Positions 33,420 through 42,348 of a DNA stretch of 64,000 nucleotides are shown piece after piece. Numbering within the stretch: position 1 is the first letter of the stretch; every line of letters begins with the position of its first letter. The position numbers were made by a program, and so were the translations under genes. Source of the stretch: Bacillota bacterium (lineage in GTDB: Bacteria > Bacillota > Clostridia > Lachnospirales > Cellulosilyticaceae); NCBI GenBank assembly GCA_023412455.1, contig JAEYNQ010000040.1, positions 1 to 64,000 on the forward strand. Direction: 5' to 3'. The notes beneath the pieces are model-generated. The model searched no databases and was not told the DNA's origin. It saw only the letters and a program-made list of their open reading frames with translations.

Positions 33420-34496
33420 GTGGAAGAAGGAAAAAGAAATTATCTTATTGATAATTTAAAAGTGTTTTTATTGTTTTTTGTGGTTTTTGGTCATATTATT
33501 GAGTACTATATCGATGAATATGCTTTCCTTAAGATAGTTTACTTGTTTATTTACTTTTTTCATATGCCACTATTTATTTTCATCTCAGGTTATCTTTCTA
33601 AAAATATTGATAAGGGACGCAAAGGGGCTATAAAAAATTTACTTATTCCTTATGTTATTTTTAACATCATTTGGTATACTCTAGCTTTTATTGTAACAGG
33701 GAAAATTATGCTCCTTATTATTTATCCAGGTTGGACCTTGTGGTATCTAATTAGCCTCTTTTTTTGGAGAGTAAGTCTTAAGTATTTAGTAAAAATCCCA
33801 TATATTATTCCAGTAAGCATATTAGCCGGTTTGCTTATTGGGTTATTGCCCCGAGGAGGAGTTGTTTTATCGGTTTCACGCACCATTACCTTTCTTCCTT
33901 TCTTCTTAATTGGCTATTATATGAAGGAGGATGTCTTATTAAAAGTTTCCATGGTAGGCAAAAGGTTCTCTTTAATAGGTGTGCTTATAGGAATAGGTGT
34001 GGCAATTTGGGTAGGGAAAACAGGATATGTCAACTATGAATTTTTCTATAACTCTCATTCCTATTTAGAAAGTGGATTGACCACAACGCAAGGGCTTTTA
34101 TTTAGAGGTGCTCTTTATGTGGGAGCGGCTTTATTAAGTATTTGCGTTTTAAATCTTATACCTCGTCAAAGGACCTTTTTCACTCAGTTAGGTGAGCGAA
34201 CAATGAATATTTACATTTTTCATCCCTACTTGACCATTGGAGTATATGGCATTATATATGTGATACAGTATTTGACGCATAATGTATGGCTGAGTATATC
34301 TTTAATGTTTATTAGTCCTATTGGCATTATTTATTTACTCTCTAGAAAACAGACTCAAAAAATTTATACAGGGATGTTTCGCCCAGTAAATTTTGTGATT
34401 TATAATCCCAAGCTTAAAGCCTCTTGTCGAAAGGGGTGCCACTTTATGCACCTTAAAGCTATTAAAATAGGGCGCAGAATTTTAAAGTGGATTTAA
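33420..34496 (+). CDS. Acyltransferase family 3 membrane protein
   Basis: A 358-residue multi-pass protein with about ten helices. The opening NYLIDNLKVFLLFFVVFGHII includes the conserved Arg/His-type start of acyltransferase-3 proteins, with HMPLFIFISGYLS as the second motif. These proteins O-acylate sugars and other exported molecules at the membrane. The C-terminal ~35 residues are basic. GTG start directly after the esterase stop codon. The pair may add and remove an acyl group. Confidence 0.85.
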   Translation: MEEGKRNYLIDNLKVFLLFFVVFGHIIEYYIDEYAFLKIVYLFIYFFHMPLFIFISGYLSKNIDKGRKGAIKNLLIPYVIFNIIWYTLAFIVTGKIMLLIIYPGWTLWYLISLFFWRVSLKYLVKIPYIIPVSILAGLLIGLLPRGGVVLSVSRTITFLPFFLIGYYMKEDVLLKVSMVGKRFSLIGVLIGIGVAIWVGKTGYVNYEFFYNSHSYLESGLTTTQGLLFRGALYVGAALLSICVLNLIPRQRTFFTQLGERTMNIYIFHPYLTIGVYGIIYVIQYLTHNVWLSISLMFISPIGIIYLLSRKQTQKIYTGMFRPVNFVIYNPKLKASCRKGCHFMHLKAIKIGRRILKWI

Positions 34497-34526
34497 GATT
34501 AGGAGAGTTGAAGAAAAAGTTAGCTT

Positions 34527-34669
34527 CTTGAGCTAGTGTATAATCTGTATGTAAAATTTTGTTTATTGGCATAAATGTATTTTACAACAATAGACAGCCT
34601 TTTCGAAGCCTGCTTATAATATTTTTATATAAGAAGGAGCTGAGCACTAATTTCTTAGTGGGCAGCTCC
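34527..34669 (-). mobile_element. Solo left end of an IS1182-like element
   Basis: Read on the minus strand, this 143-bp stretch matches the left end of the IS at 63036: the same GGAGCTG..CACTAAGAAATTAGTG..CAGCTCC hairpin, the same AGGCTTCGAAAAG region, then TATTGTTGTAAAATA and a start codon followed by codons for PINKILHTDYTLAQE. Homology stops after about 15 codons of transposase. The second hairpin has decayed by several substitutions. It is therefore a relic of one IS end. Confidence 0.85.
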
Positions 34670-34716
34670 TTTTGGGTGTAAAAATTAATTTTTAACTCAG
34701 AAGAGATAAAGAGAGA
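34670..34716. other. Short spacer between the IS relic and the GH5 gene
   Basis: AT-rich DNA with no gene. The hairpin inside the relic (GGAGCTG..CAGCTCCTTTT) faces the 3' end of the GH5 gene and could serve as its terminator. Confidence 0.4.
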
Positions 34717-35898
34717 CTATTTTTCTTTGTTTTCCAGAAGCAAAGCTTTAATATAAGCCCCACTTTCTGATAAGTCCTGATCGGACCAAGGCCCTGTAAA
34801 AGAAGCACCAGGCTTTAATAGGGCAGAGCTTTCTGCTTTGTCGCATAAGCTCCAATTAATCCAACTGATGTTACAGTCATTAAGAAGTGCCATCCACTGA
34901 TTGCATTCTTCAAAGTTAATGAAGCCATCACCTGTTGCTTCACACGTACCAAACTCGCTAACGATAAGAGGTAAGTTATATTTTTCATAGGCGGATTGGA
35001 GGTAAGTTCTGAGAGTCACGGTATGGGTACTGGCATAGAAGTGAAGGGCATAAAGACAATTGGAGTCTTCTAAAGGATTTCGGGCTGCGGCTAAGATATT
35101 TTGAGACCAAGTAGGTGTACCTACTATAGTAACAGATTGATTTTCATTAGCACGTATAGTGGCCAAGATTTTTTCGGCATAAGGCTTAATAGCTCCATCC
35201 CAATCCACATCTGAACCATTGGGTTCATTGCAAAGCTCAAAGAGAACATTGGGATAGTTCTTATAGAGACGAGAAAAGGCATCAAAGAAGGCAGTAGCTT
35301 CTTCAATATGTGTGTTAGGATTACCATCAGATAGAATATGCCAGTCTACAATGACATAGAGACCAAGGTCAGAGGCAATAGTAATACCTTTTTGGAGAAG
35401 TGTCTGAAGTCCTATGGGGTCTTGGAAGTAGCCAGAATCGCTATCAGTATACATAGCTAGCCGAATAACATTCACTTGCCAATCTTCCTTAAGATGCTTA
35501 AAGGAGCTTTCGTTGATAAAGGAACCAAACCACTGAATACCATGGGTACTAACGCCTCTAAGCTGAAAGGTATTATTATGAGCATCCATAAGTTGACGTC
35601 CTTCAATATGTAAGGCTCCATGAAGAGCAGCTGGCGAATTTTCAGGAAAGACAGGAGCAGGGAGTGGTTCTGGACTTGGAATGGCAAAAGAGGTCTCAAT
35701 AGATGGACTAGGAAGTGGCTCAACTTCTTGAATAGGAGAAGGTGAGGAGGAAACGGGAGTTTCAGTTACAGATGAAGGGGAGGAGGAAACAGCAGGATTA
35801 ACTCCAGAAGAAGGAGAGGGAGACGTGGTGCTGCAACCAACGAGAAAGCAAAGACTTATGCTCCAAATGATACATAAAACTTTTTTTAACTCAAACAT
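34717..35898 (-). CDS. Glycoside hydrolase family 5 lipoprotein, endoglucanase-like
   Basis: A 393-residue lipoprotein. The signal peptide ends in LVGC, with Cys22 as the lipid site. A Ser/Pro-rich linker covers about residues 23-85. A GH5 (beta/alpha)8 domain follows, with RGVSTHGIQW, VIRLAMYTDS, YVIVDWHIL, the acid/base Glu225 in ELCNEPNG, His-Tyr in ALHFYAST, and nucleophile Glu315 in VSEFGT, then SWINWSLCDK. This looks like the GH5_2 cellulase subfamily. It would be anchored outside the membrane and cut beta-1,4-glucan close to the cell. There is no carbohydrate-binding module. It is monocistronic, with decayed DNA upstream. Confidence 0.9.
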   Translation of the reverse strand: MFELKKVLCIIWSISLCFLVGCSTTSPSPSSGVNPAVSSSPSSVTETPVSSSPSPIQEVEPLPSPSIETSFAIPSPEPLPAPVFPENSPAALHGALHIEGRQLMDAHNNTFQLRGVSTHGIQWFGSFINESSFKHLKEDWQVNVIRLAMYTDSDSGYFQDPIGLQTLLQKGITIASDLGLYVIVDWHILSDGNPNTHIEEATAFFDAFSRLYKNYPNVLFELCNEPNGSDVDWDGAIKPYAEKILATIRANENQSVTIVGTPTWSQNILAAARNPLEDSNCLYALHFYASTHTVTLRTYLQSAYEKYNLPLIVSEFGTCEATGDGFINFEECNQWMALLNDCNISWINWSLCDKAESSALLKPGASFTGPWSDQDLSESGAYIKALLLENKEK

Positions 35899-36008
35899 AA
35901 TAATCTCCTTTGTTTACAAATAATAATATATCTTTTTATATTTTAAAACAAAAAAAAGATTAAGTGTATATTTTTTTCTAATAATTTTGGTTTTATTAGT
36001 GACTAGTA

Positions 36009-36040
36009 AAAAACCTCTCTTGGTGTAGGAGAGGTTTTTT
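36009..36040. terminator. Hairpin terminator, both orientations possible
   Basis: AAAAACCTCTC pairs with GAGAGGTTTTT across TTGGTGTAG. It follows, on the minus strand, the gene remnant that ends at 36194, and lies upstream of the GH5 gene. A second stem TTTCAACTTCT/AGAAGTTGAAA stands at 36055-36080. Confidence 0.7.
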
Positions 36041-36193
36041 GAGGTTGGGTAGGTTTTCAACTTCTTGGTAGAAGTTGAAAGAGATAAGGTCCTTAAAAAT
36101 GATGGATGTATTATAAGGTGTTTCTTTGGATGCTGCCACATCTTAACGGTTCAAATTAAGATGTAATCCTAGTATAACCTAATATTTTAAAGA

Positions 36194-36340
36194 TTATTCA
36201 GCATTTACATAAGGATGAATACCTTTATTTATAACATGAGTTACAACGTTTATCATAGGAATGCAATAGGTAGGTTCGTGTCATTTTAGTATGAGAAAAT
36301 CTCCTTTTTCGCCTGAAGTTATAAAAATGGTAAGATTATT
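36194..36340 (-). pseudogene. Possible gene remnant with an internal stop
   Basis: On the minus strand one frame reads ITSGEKGDFLILK, a TGA at 36281-36283, then HEPTYCIPMINVVTHVINKG and more to a TAA at 36194. The composition looks protein-like, but the piece is short, has no start signal, and matches no family I know. The following hairpin at 36009-36040 would be its old terminator. Low confidence. Confidence 0.3.
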
Positions 36341-36414
36341 TTAATTTTATTAAGGAATGAGATATGTTTATATGGTATTCCTTAAGGTATAATATAAATA
36401 AAGGAGGGTTATCC

Positions 36415-36690
36415 ATGGCATTTACTGAAATATGTATTTATTAAGTCAAACCACAAAAGGGATTACAGCTTTTGCGTTTTATCAAAAGAGAGTATCCTAT
36501 AGACTTAGAACAAATTAAGGAGGGATTACCTCCTCCCAAGATTACCCGTATTGTAAAAAGCGTAAAATATATGCTCTATTGGGAATTTGATACGTAAGGA
36601 TATCCTAAAGGAAAATACGTCACAAAACAAGGAGAGAAAAAATGGATAATTATTTTTACAAGTGTGAAATCTGTGGATTTGTTCATTTGA
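36415..36690 (+). pseudogene. Small gene interrupted by two in-frame TAA codons
   Basis: A strong TATAAT (36388-36393), AAAGGAGGG and ATG at 36415 open a frame of about 91 codons. It is broken by TAA at codons 10 (36442-36444) and 61 (36595-36597) and ends at TGA 36688-36690. The read-through text is coherent: QKGLQLLRFIKREYPIDLEQ, IKEGLPPPKITRIVKSVKYM and GYPKGKYVTKQGEKKW. TAA is used normally elsewhere in the window, so decay is more likely than recoding. The product family is unknown. Its 3' part overlaps the start of the next gene. Confidence 0.5.
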
Positions 36691-36812
36691 TCCCAGCTTA
36701 CTGGGTGTCCTTTCATCCAGAACAAAATATAGATTTTTTACATATAAACAAGGAAACAGGGAAAGAATGTACAAATAGCCAACTTTTATTAATGGACACT
36801 ATGAATGACTAG
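36642..36812 (+). CDS. Short CxxC protein (56 aa)
   Basis: ATG at 36642 behind AAGGAGAGAAAAA. The sequence begins MDNYFYKCEICGFVHLIP, so it has a CxxC knuckle (Cys8, Cys11) like a rubredoxin or zinc-finger half, plus a Cys near 42. It is followed 27 bp later by a membrane-protein gene on the same strand. A longer ORF exists on the opposite strand here, but it has no ribosome site; the plus-strand reading is preferred. Confidence 0.6.
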   Translation: MDNYFYKCEICGFVHLIPAYWVSFHPEQNIDFLHINKETGKECTNSQLLLMDTMND

Positions 36813-36838
36813 ATAAAAGACAAGTAAGGAGAGACAGA

Positions 36839-37444
36839 ATGTTTTGGATAAAAGGGATGATTTATAGCTCACGTTTATTCTTTATACTCAGTGGTGTGAT
36901 GGAGTTAGTAAAGGGGAATTGGGATAAGGTAGGATTACTTTTTGGAAGTCTCTTGCTTACCTTTCTACCTGAAGTTTTTACGAGGTTATCTAAACTACGC
37001 ATAACACCAGATGCTTTGTTGGGCTATCATCTCTTCATCTTTTGTTCTCAATGGTTAGGCGCTTACTTAAGATGCTATGATTACTTTTTTTGGTGGGATA
37101 TGATGTTGCATTTTACCTCAGGGATCTTACTCAGCTATATAGGTCTTTTAATTCTCCTATGTCTGGATAAGGAAGGCCTTCTTATTAGTCATCATAAATG
37201 GCTTTTTATTGCCTTATTTATGGGAATTGTCTCTCTTGCAGGAGCTGCAGTGTGGGAGATTTTTGAATTTTCTTCAGATACCTTGCTAGGGAGTTATACC
37301 CAATTAGGGAGTTTACAAGATACCATGGAGGATATCCTTTATGGGACATTAGGAGCTATTATATATAGCTTTAGTACGTATAGAAAAGCCTCGAGTGGAA
37401 AGATGTCTTGTATTGAAAAACTCCAAAGCTATAATAAGGTATAA
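36839..37444 (+). CDS. DUF2238/YjdF-like membrane protein
   Basis: A 201-residue protein with five or six membrane helices. The conserved motifs FFWWDMMLHFTSGILLSYIG, AAVWEIFEFSSDTLLG and LQDTMEDILYGTLGA are typical of the YjdF/DUF2238 group (His and acidic residues inside membrane helices). The function is unknown. AAGGAGAG precedes the ATG. The promoter of the next gene's leader lies within its 3' end. Confidence 0.75.
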   Translation: MFWIKGMIYSSRLFFILSGVMELVKGNWDKVGLLFGSLLLTFLPEVFTRLSKLRITPDALLGYHLFIFCSQWLGAYLRCYDYFFWWDMMLHFTSGILLSYIGLLILLCLDKEGLLISHHKWLFIALFMGIVSLAGAAVWEIFEFSSDTLLGSYTQLGSLQDTMEDILYGTLGAIIYSFSTYRKASSGKMSCIEKLQSYNKV

Positions 37445-37751
37445 TAGAATGGAGCTATTAAAATATAAAAGTGGGGTACTGAGAGGAGTTAGTGGGTTAG
37501 GGCAAAGACTTAAACCTATAACTCCTTTTTATAGTCTAGAAAAAAGCGTTTTTTACTTTTCTAGACTATGGGGATTACCCTCTGTTGTATGCAGGAGGGT
37601 GGTCGGCTGACCTTTTTTTGTCAGGGTTGAAGGGAACCTAGGAGTACCTAACGAAAGAAATGTAGATGTTAGTCTACTTTCTTAAGAGGTCTTTTATTAT
37701 AGAAGAAATATTGGTATAGTAAAAGTACATATTTTGTAAAGAGAAAGAGGA
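37408..37751 (+). promoter_or_regulatory. Promoter and structured leader of the second ABC-F gene
   Basis: TTGTAT-N16-TATAAT (37408-37413, 37430-37435) starts a leader of about 300 nt ahead of the ABC-F gene. It contains GGAGTTA...TAACTCC, then a perfect AGTCTAGAAAA/TTTTCTAGACT hairpin at 37533-37568. ACCCTC/GAGGGT and a GGTC/GACC stem with seven T's (about 37599-37620) follow, ending as a terminator. A short ATG frame from 37449 runs through the leader. Layout and target are like leaders of ABC-F resistance genes controlled by ribosome-sensing attenuation; function here is inferred. Confidence 0.5.
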
Positions 37752-39668
37752 ATGTCAATGATTTTAGTATCTGCTCAAGGACTTAAGAAGATTTACGGCG
37801 AAAAGGTTTTATTTGAGGACCTTTCTTTAACAATAGATAGTCAAGATAAAATGGGTATTATAGGATTAAATGGAACAGGAAAAAGTAGCTTACTTAAGAT
37901 AATAGCAGGGATAGAGATACCGGAAGGTGGTGAATTAGCCACTTCTAATGCGCTACGCATGGAGTATTTACCACAAAATCCTTTGTTTGATGAGCAGTCA
38001 ACGGTATTAGAACAAGTCTTTAAAGGTGAATCAGAGGTCATGAGGGTTTTAAGAGACTATGAATTAACGGTAGAGGCCATTGAAAGAGAACCAGAAAATG
38101 AGATTTTACAGCAAAAACTAATAAGTTTAAATGGGAAGATGGATGCCTTAGAGGCTTGGCAATTAGAAAGTGAAGCCAAGGCTGTTTTAATGCAGTTAGG
38201 GATTACCCAATTTAGTCAAAAAATTTCAGAGTTATCTGGAGGACAACGAAAAAAGATAGCTTTGGCAGGGGTTTTAATTCGACCTTGTAATTTACTCCTA
38301 TTAGATGAACCCACTAATCATCTTGATAATGAAACGATCGATTATCTTGAAGAAAAATTAAAAGCTAAGAAGACAGCTTTGCTTATGGTAACTCATGATC
38401 GGTATTTCCTAGACCGAATAGCCAATAAAATTGTAGAACTAGAGGGAGGTAAACTGTATCGTTATGAGGGGAATTACGAAGCGTTTTTAGAGCAAAAAGC
38501 ATTGCGTGAGAGTATTGAAGAGCGCTTACGGGAGAAACGGGTATCTCTTTATAAAAAAGAATTAGAGTGGATGCGCAAAGGTGTAGAAGCCAGACGAACC
38601 AAGCAAAAGGCTAGACAAGATCGCTTTTATGAATTGGAGGAAAGTTTAGGGGGTGGCGGTAAACAAAGCCTAGAATTGGGCCTTAGTACCAGTCGATTAG
38701 GCAAAAAAATTATTCAACTGAAAGAAGTCCATAAGGCTTTTAACAAGCAAGTGGTGATAGATGACCTGACCTATACAGTGTTAAGGGGAGATCGTATTGG
38801 AATTGTGGGGAAAAATGGGGTGGGTAAATCCACTTTACTCAATCTCATAACAGGGCAACTTACTTGTGATCGGGGAGAGATTCAAATAGGTGAAACAGTT
38901 AGGATAGGCTATTATACCCAAGAGAACAAAGAAATGAAGCAAGAAATGCGCGTGATGGATTATATCAAGGAAAAGGCGGAGTTTATTCGCGCAGCAGATG
39001 GTACTTTGATTTCTGCTAGTAAGATGTTAGAAAGGTTTCTCTTTCCAGCTTCTATGCATTATACGCCTATAGGCAAATTATCGGGTGGAGAGCGCAGGCG
39101 TCTATACCTTTTAAGTGTTCTTATGGAGGACATAAATGTCCTTCTTTTGGATGAGCCCACCAATGATCTAGACATTTATACTTTGCAAGTGTTAGAAGAC
39201 TATATTGATGAATTTGATGGACCAGTTATTGCAGTTTCACATGATCGCTACTTTTTAGATCGAATGGCAGAAAAAATTTTTGCTTTTGAAGCAGAAGGAA
39301 AAATAATCAATTGCCCGGGGAATTATAGTGATTATCATGCCAGACAGTTAACACAGGGAGAAAGTAAAGAAAGTGTTTCAAAATCAGATAAAGAGGGAAG
39401 CACCCTTTATAAGGAACAAAAAGCAAAGGAAGCTACACAGAAGCTTAAAATGACCTTTAAAGAAAAGATAGAGTACGAGAAGATAGATGAAGACATTGAG
39501 CAACTGGAAACAAGCCTACAAGAAATAGAAGAAGCCATTCTTCAATATGCTACGGATTTTAGTAAATTGCAGGAACTAACTATTAAAAAAGAAAAATTAG
39601 AAAGTGACTTAGCATATAAGATGGAACGTTGGGAATATTTAAGTGAACTTCATGAAAAAATAAAATAG
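37752..39668 (+). CDS. ABC-F family ATPase (Uup/YfmR-like)
   Basis: A 638-residue double-ABC protein. Site 1 has GLNGTGKSS, LSGGQRKK and LLLDEPTNHLD. Site 2 has GKNGVGKST, LSGGERRR and LLLDEPTNDLD, so both are complete. A linker with an arginine-rich arm (RTKQKARQDRFYELEE) lies between them. The C-terminal ~90 residues form a coiled coil (IEEAILQYATDFSKLQEL region), typical of Uup. It is expected to act on ribosomes or on DNA repair intermediates as described for Uup. Two ATGs (37752 and 37758) are possible. The leader suggests regulated expression. Confidence 0.9.
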   Translation: MSMILVSAQGLKKIYGEKVLFEDLSLTIDSQDKMGIIGLNGTGKSSLLKIIAGIEIPEGGELATSNALRMEYLPQNPLFDEQSTVLEQVFKGESEVMRVLRDYELTVEAIEREPENEILQQKLISLNGKMDALEAWQLESEAKAVLMQLGITQFSQKISELSGGQRKKIALAGVLIRPCNLLLLDEPTNHLDNETIDYLEEKLKAKKTALLMVTHDRYFLDRIANKIVELEGGKLYRYEGNYEAFLEQKALRESIEERLREKRVSLYKKELEWMRKGVEARRTKQKARQDRFYELEESLGGGGKQSLELGLSTSRLGKKIIQLKEVHKAFNKQVVIDDLTYTVLRGDRIGIVGKNGVGKSTLLNLITGQLTCDRGEIQIGETVRIGYYTQENKEMKQEMRVMDYIKEKAEFIRAADGTLISASKMLERFLFPASMHYTPIGKLSGGERRRLYLLSVLMEDINVLLLDEPTNDLDIYTLQVLEDYIDEFDGPVIAVSHDRYFLDRMAEKIFAFEAEGKIINCPGNYSDYHARQLTQGESKESVSKSDKEGSTLYKEQKAKEATQKLKMTFKEKIEYEKIDEDIEQLETSLQEIEEAILQYATDFSKLQELTIKKEKLESDLAYKMERWEYLSELHEKIK

Positions 39669-39871
39669 CTCAGTTTTTCTATGTTTTAATATGGGAAATA
39701 GGGGTAGGGTGTAAATAGCAATGAAGCAAACTTTAATGGAAAAAAGAGGAGGTTATAATGTAAAAGGCTATAAATTATTGCATAAAAACTTTTAAATATA
39801 CTATATTTTTAATTCCAAAGTGTGTATAATAGAAAAGGTATATTGAGAGATAATTAAGGAGGAATTCAAAG

Positions 39872-41023
39872 ATGGATGAAAATAATCTCACCATGGCTGA
39901 CTTGATGGCTGAAATTGATAAGTCAATGACACGTATATATAGAGGTGACATTCTTAAAGCAAAAGTAGCTTTAGTACAAGATGGAGGTGTGGTAGTTAAT
40001 ATTGGCTATCATACAGACGGACTTATTCCTTGGAATGAATATTCCTATGAAGACGTTGAAAAAGAAGACGTTCATATGGGTGATGAATTTGAAGTATATG
40101 TTATGAAAGTAGATGACGGAGAAGGTAATGTTCTTGTTTCTAAAAGACGTGCAGAAGCTGAAACAGCTTTAGAAGATGTACAAGCTTTAGTAGATAATAA
40201 AGAAGTCTTTACCGTACGTATTAAAGAGGTTGTAAAGGGTGGGGTTGTAGCACCTGTTAAAGGGATGCGTGCCTTTATTCCTGCTTCACAAATCAGTAAT
40301 ACATATGTTGAAGATCTTTCAAAATATGTAGGACAAGATATAGAAGTTGAAGTTATAGAGTTTGTACCAAAAACTAAAAAACTTGTATTATCAGGTAAAC
40401 GTATTGCTGCTGAAAAAGCTCAAGGCCTTAAGAAAGAGCGATTAGCTCAATTAGTAGAAGGTGAGAAGTATGCAGGAACGATTACTAAACTTATGCCATA
40501 TGGCGCTTTTGTCGATTTAGGTGGCGTAGAAGGTTTAGTTCACAATACAGATTTATCATGGGTACGCATTAAGCATCCTTCAGATGTTGTTAAAGAAGGA
40601 GAAAAGGTAGAAGTAACAGTACTTGCTGTTAATCCTGAAACAGGTAAAGTTTCTCTTCGCTTAAAAGATATTACAGCAGATCCATGGCAATTAGAAGTAG
40701 TTAATCTTGAAAAAGATGAGATCGTTACTGCAAAAATTACACGTTTCACAAGCTTTGGTGCTTTTGCAGCCATTAGTGCAAATGTGGAAGGACTTATTCA
40801 TATTTCACAAATTACAGAAAAGCGTATTAAATCTGCAGAAGAAGTACTTGAAATAGGTCAAGAAGTAAAAGTGAAAATTCTTAATATTGATAAAGAAAAC
40901 AAAAAAGTTTCTTTAAGTATGAAAGAAGTAGTTGAAGAAGTAGATAATAATGATTTGGAACAATACATGACACAAGAAGATGATGGTGCCAAATTAGGTG
41001 ATGTTTTAGGAAAAGTATTTTAA
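39872..41023 (+). CDS. S1-domain RNA-binding protein (ribosomal protein S1-like)
   Basis: A 383-residue protein with four S1 repeats. Examples are RGDILKAKVALVQDGGVVVN, FTVRIKEVVKGGVVAPVKGM, YAGTITKLMPYGAFVDLGGV and VTAKITRFTSFGAFAAISAN. Each has the aromatic/Gly pattern of the S1 fold. This is the four-domain form common in Firmicutes (YpfD-like), shorter than the six-domain E. coli S1. It likely helps translation or RNA handling. AAGGAGGAATT precedes the ATG; TATAAT at 39825-39830 is a probable -10. Confidence 0.88.
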   Translation: MDENNLTMADLMAEIDKSMTRIYRGDILKAKVALVQDGGVVVNIGYHTDGLIPWNEYSYEDVEKEDVHMGDEFEVYVMKVDDGEGNVLVSKRRAEAETALEDVQALVDNKEVFTVRIKEVVKGGVVAPVKGMRAFIPASQISNTYVEDLSKYVGQDIEVEVIEFVPKTKKLVLSGKRIAAEKAQGLKKERLAQLVEGEKYAGTITKLMPYGAFVDLGGVEGLVHNTDLSWVRIKHPSDVVKEGEKVEVTVLAVNPETGKVSLRLKDITADPWQLEVVNLEKDEIVTAKITRFTSFGAFAAISANVEGLIHISQITEKRIKSAEEVLEIGQEVKVKILNIDKENKKVSLSMKEVVEEVDNNDLEQYMTQEDDGAKLGDVLGKVF

Positions 41024-41034
41024 TAACAGAGAAT

Positions 41035-41064
41035 TAGACCTCTAGGAAAAACTAGGGGTCTTTT
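41035..41064 (+). terminator. Rho-independent terminator
   Basis: AGACCTCTAG pairs with CTAGGGGTCT around a six-base loop and is followed by TTTTCTATT. Confidence 0.85.
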
Positions 41065-41152
41065 CTATTGTCTCTCAGAGGATAAGTGTAGGAAAATGGT
41101 AAAAAACATGCTATGATAAAGAAAAATGCACGTAAAAAGTTAGGAGGAAAAA

Positions 41153-42292
41153 ATGGGATTCTTTAAAGGTTTTTTTAGACCCTTCAAACGCGAGAGAGCC
41201 ATTCAACTGGATAAGCCACTTCGAACAGTAGAACAGCTATTTGAAGAACTCAGTGAATTATTTGTAAAAAAGCAACGTATTCAAGAATATATAAAGGATT
41301 TAGAACGTAGGGAGCAAGAAATTAAAAAGTTTGATTCCCTTAAAAAGGAAGATGTTGAGAAGCTTAGTCTTCTAGCAAGTAGAGCTAAGGATATTGAAGA
41401 GAAAAAACAGGTTTTAAAAGGCCGATTAGTTAAAAATAATAAGGCACTTTTTATCATTTCGCAGTATGAAGCAGAGCTGCCCGAACTAATTCGTGAAATG
41501 CAATATTGTGAAAACAAAAAGAAAGAGTCTGAAAGAAATATGTACTATTTAGATGAGGAGAGAGAAGAACTTTTAGAAGAAAGAGAAGCACTTATAAAGG
41601 GTTATGGTTTTTTAAAGGTTTTTAGTATCTTTTTTATCATTATAATAGGCGTAGGGCTTCTCATGACCTTTGGTTATATGCAAGCATTAAGAGAAGAAAT
41701 ATGGGTATATCTAAGTGTTTTTGGTTGTGCTTTAGTTGTTTTTGTAGGAGGGATGCTTTACGCAAAGGAACGTATAGAGAAAGAATTAAAAAAGAATACA
41801 TTATTACAGCAAAAAGCAGTCCGTTTTATGAATAAAACCAAAATCCGCTATTTTCATCAAGTGCGTTATTTAGAGTTTCAATATGAAAAGCTAGGAGTAG
41901 ATAGTGCGGCTAAGTTAGAGATGTATTATAGTCGCTATCTAAAAAACAAAGATAATGAAAAGAAGTATGCGCGTTTTAACCATACCCTTTCGGATGTGGA
42001 AGAAGAAATGTTAGAGATTATCCATGCTAAAGGTATAGAGATTGACTATATTGAAAATCTCTCAGATTGGTTACTGACAAATAAAAAAGTGAGTAGCTTA
42101 AAAACAATAGAAGAGGACCGCTACAAAACAATGGAGCAGCTTCAAATCATGGAAAGCTATGAAGGTGATTTATGGAAAGAGGTTTTTGCTTTGCAAGAAG
42201 AACCTGAGGCAAGAGATTTTATAAATAGTAAGCTAAAGGAGTATAGTGCCCGTACTGGAGCACCTCTTGACAAATTGCCCAAAGATGCCTAA
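41153..42292 (+). CDS. Unknown coiled-coil membrane protein (379 aa)
   Basis: The N-terminal ~150 residues are highly charged and form a long coiled coil (Glu/Lys heptads). Two close membrane helices follow at about 160-205 (FFIIIIGVGLLMTFGYMQAL and VYLSVFGCALVVFVGGMLYA). The C-terminal ~175 residues are again helical and charged. I recognise no family. The shape (coil, hairpin membrane anchor, coil) suggests a cytoplasmic-facing structural or scaffold role. AGGAGG precedes the ATG. It is monocistronic. Confidence 0.6.
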   Translation: MGFFKGFFRPFKRERAIQLDKPLRTVEQLFEELSELFVKKQRIQEYIKDLERREQEIKKFDSLKKEDVEKLSLLASRAKDIEEKKQVLKGRLVKNNKALFIISQYEAELPELIREMQYCENKKKESERNMYYLDEEREELLEEREALIKGYGFLKVFSIFFIIIIGVGLLMTFGYMQALREEIWVYLSVFGCALVVFVGGMLYAKERIEKELKKNTLLQQKAVRFMNKTKIRYFHQVRYLEFQYEKLGVDSAAKLEMYYSRYLKNKDNEKKYARFNHTLSDVEEEMLEIIHAKGIEIDYIENLSDWLLTNKKVSSLKTIEEDRYKTMEQLQIMESYEGDLWKEVFALQEEPEARDFINSKLKEYSARTGAPLDKLPKDA

Positions 42293-42348
42293 AATATGAA
42301 GTAATCCAATAAATGAGAAGCAATGACAAAGAGGAGTATAATAGTACG

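Noticed and set aside
36526..36774. 82-codon minus-strand frame
   Set aside because: No start signals; the plus-strand CxxC protein has a strong ribosome site and better composition.
37395..37610. 71-codon plus-strand frame
   Set aside because: Starts inside the membrane-protein gene and crosses hairpins of the ABC-F leader. Only a shorter leader peptide from 37449 is conceivable.
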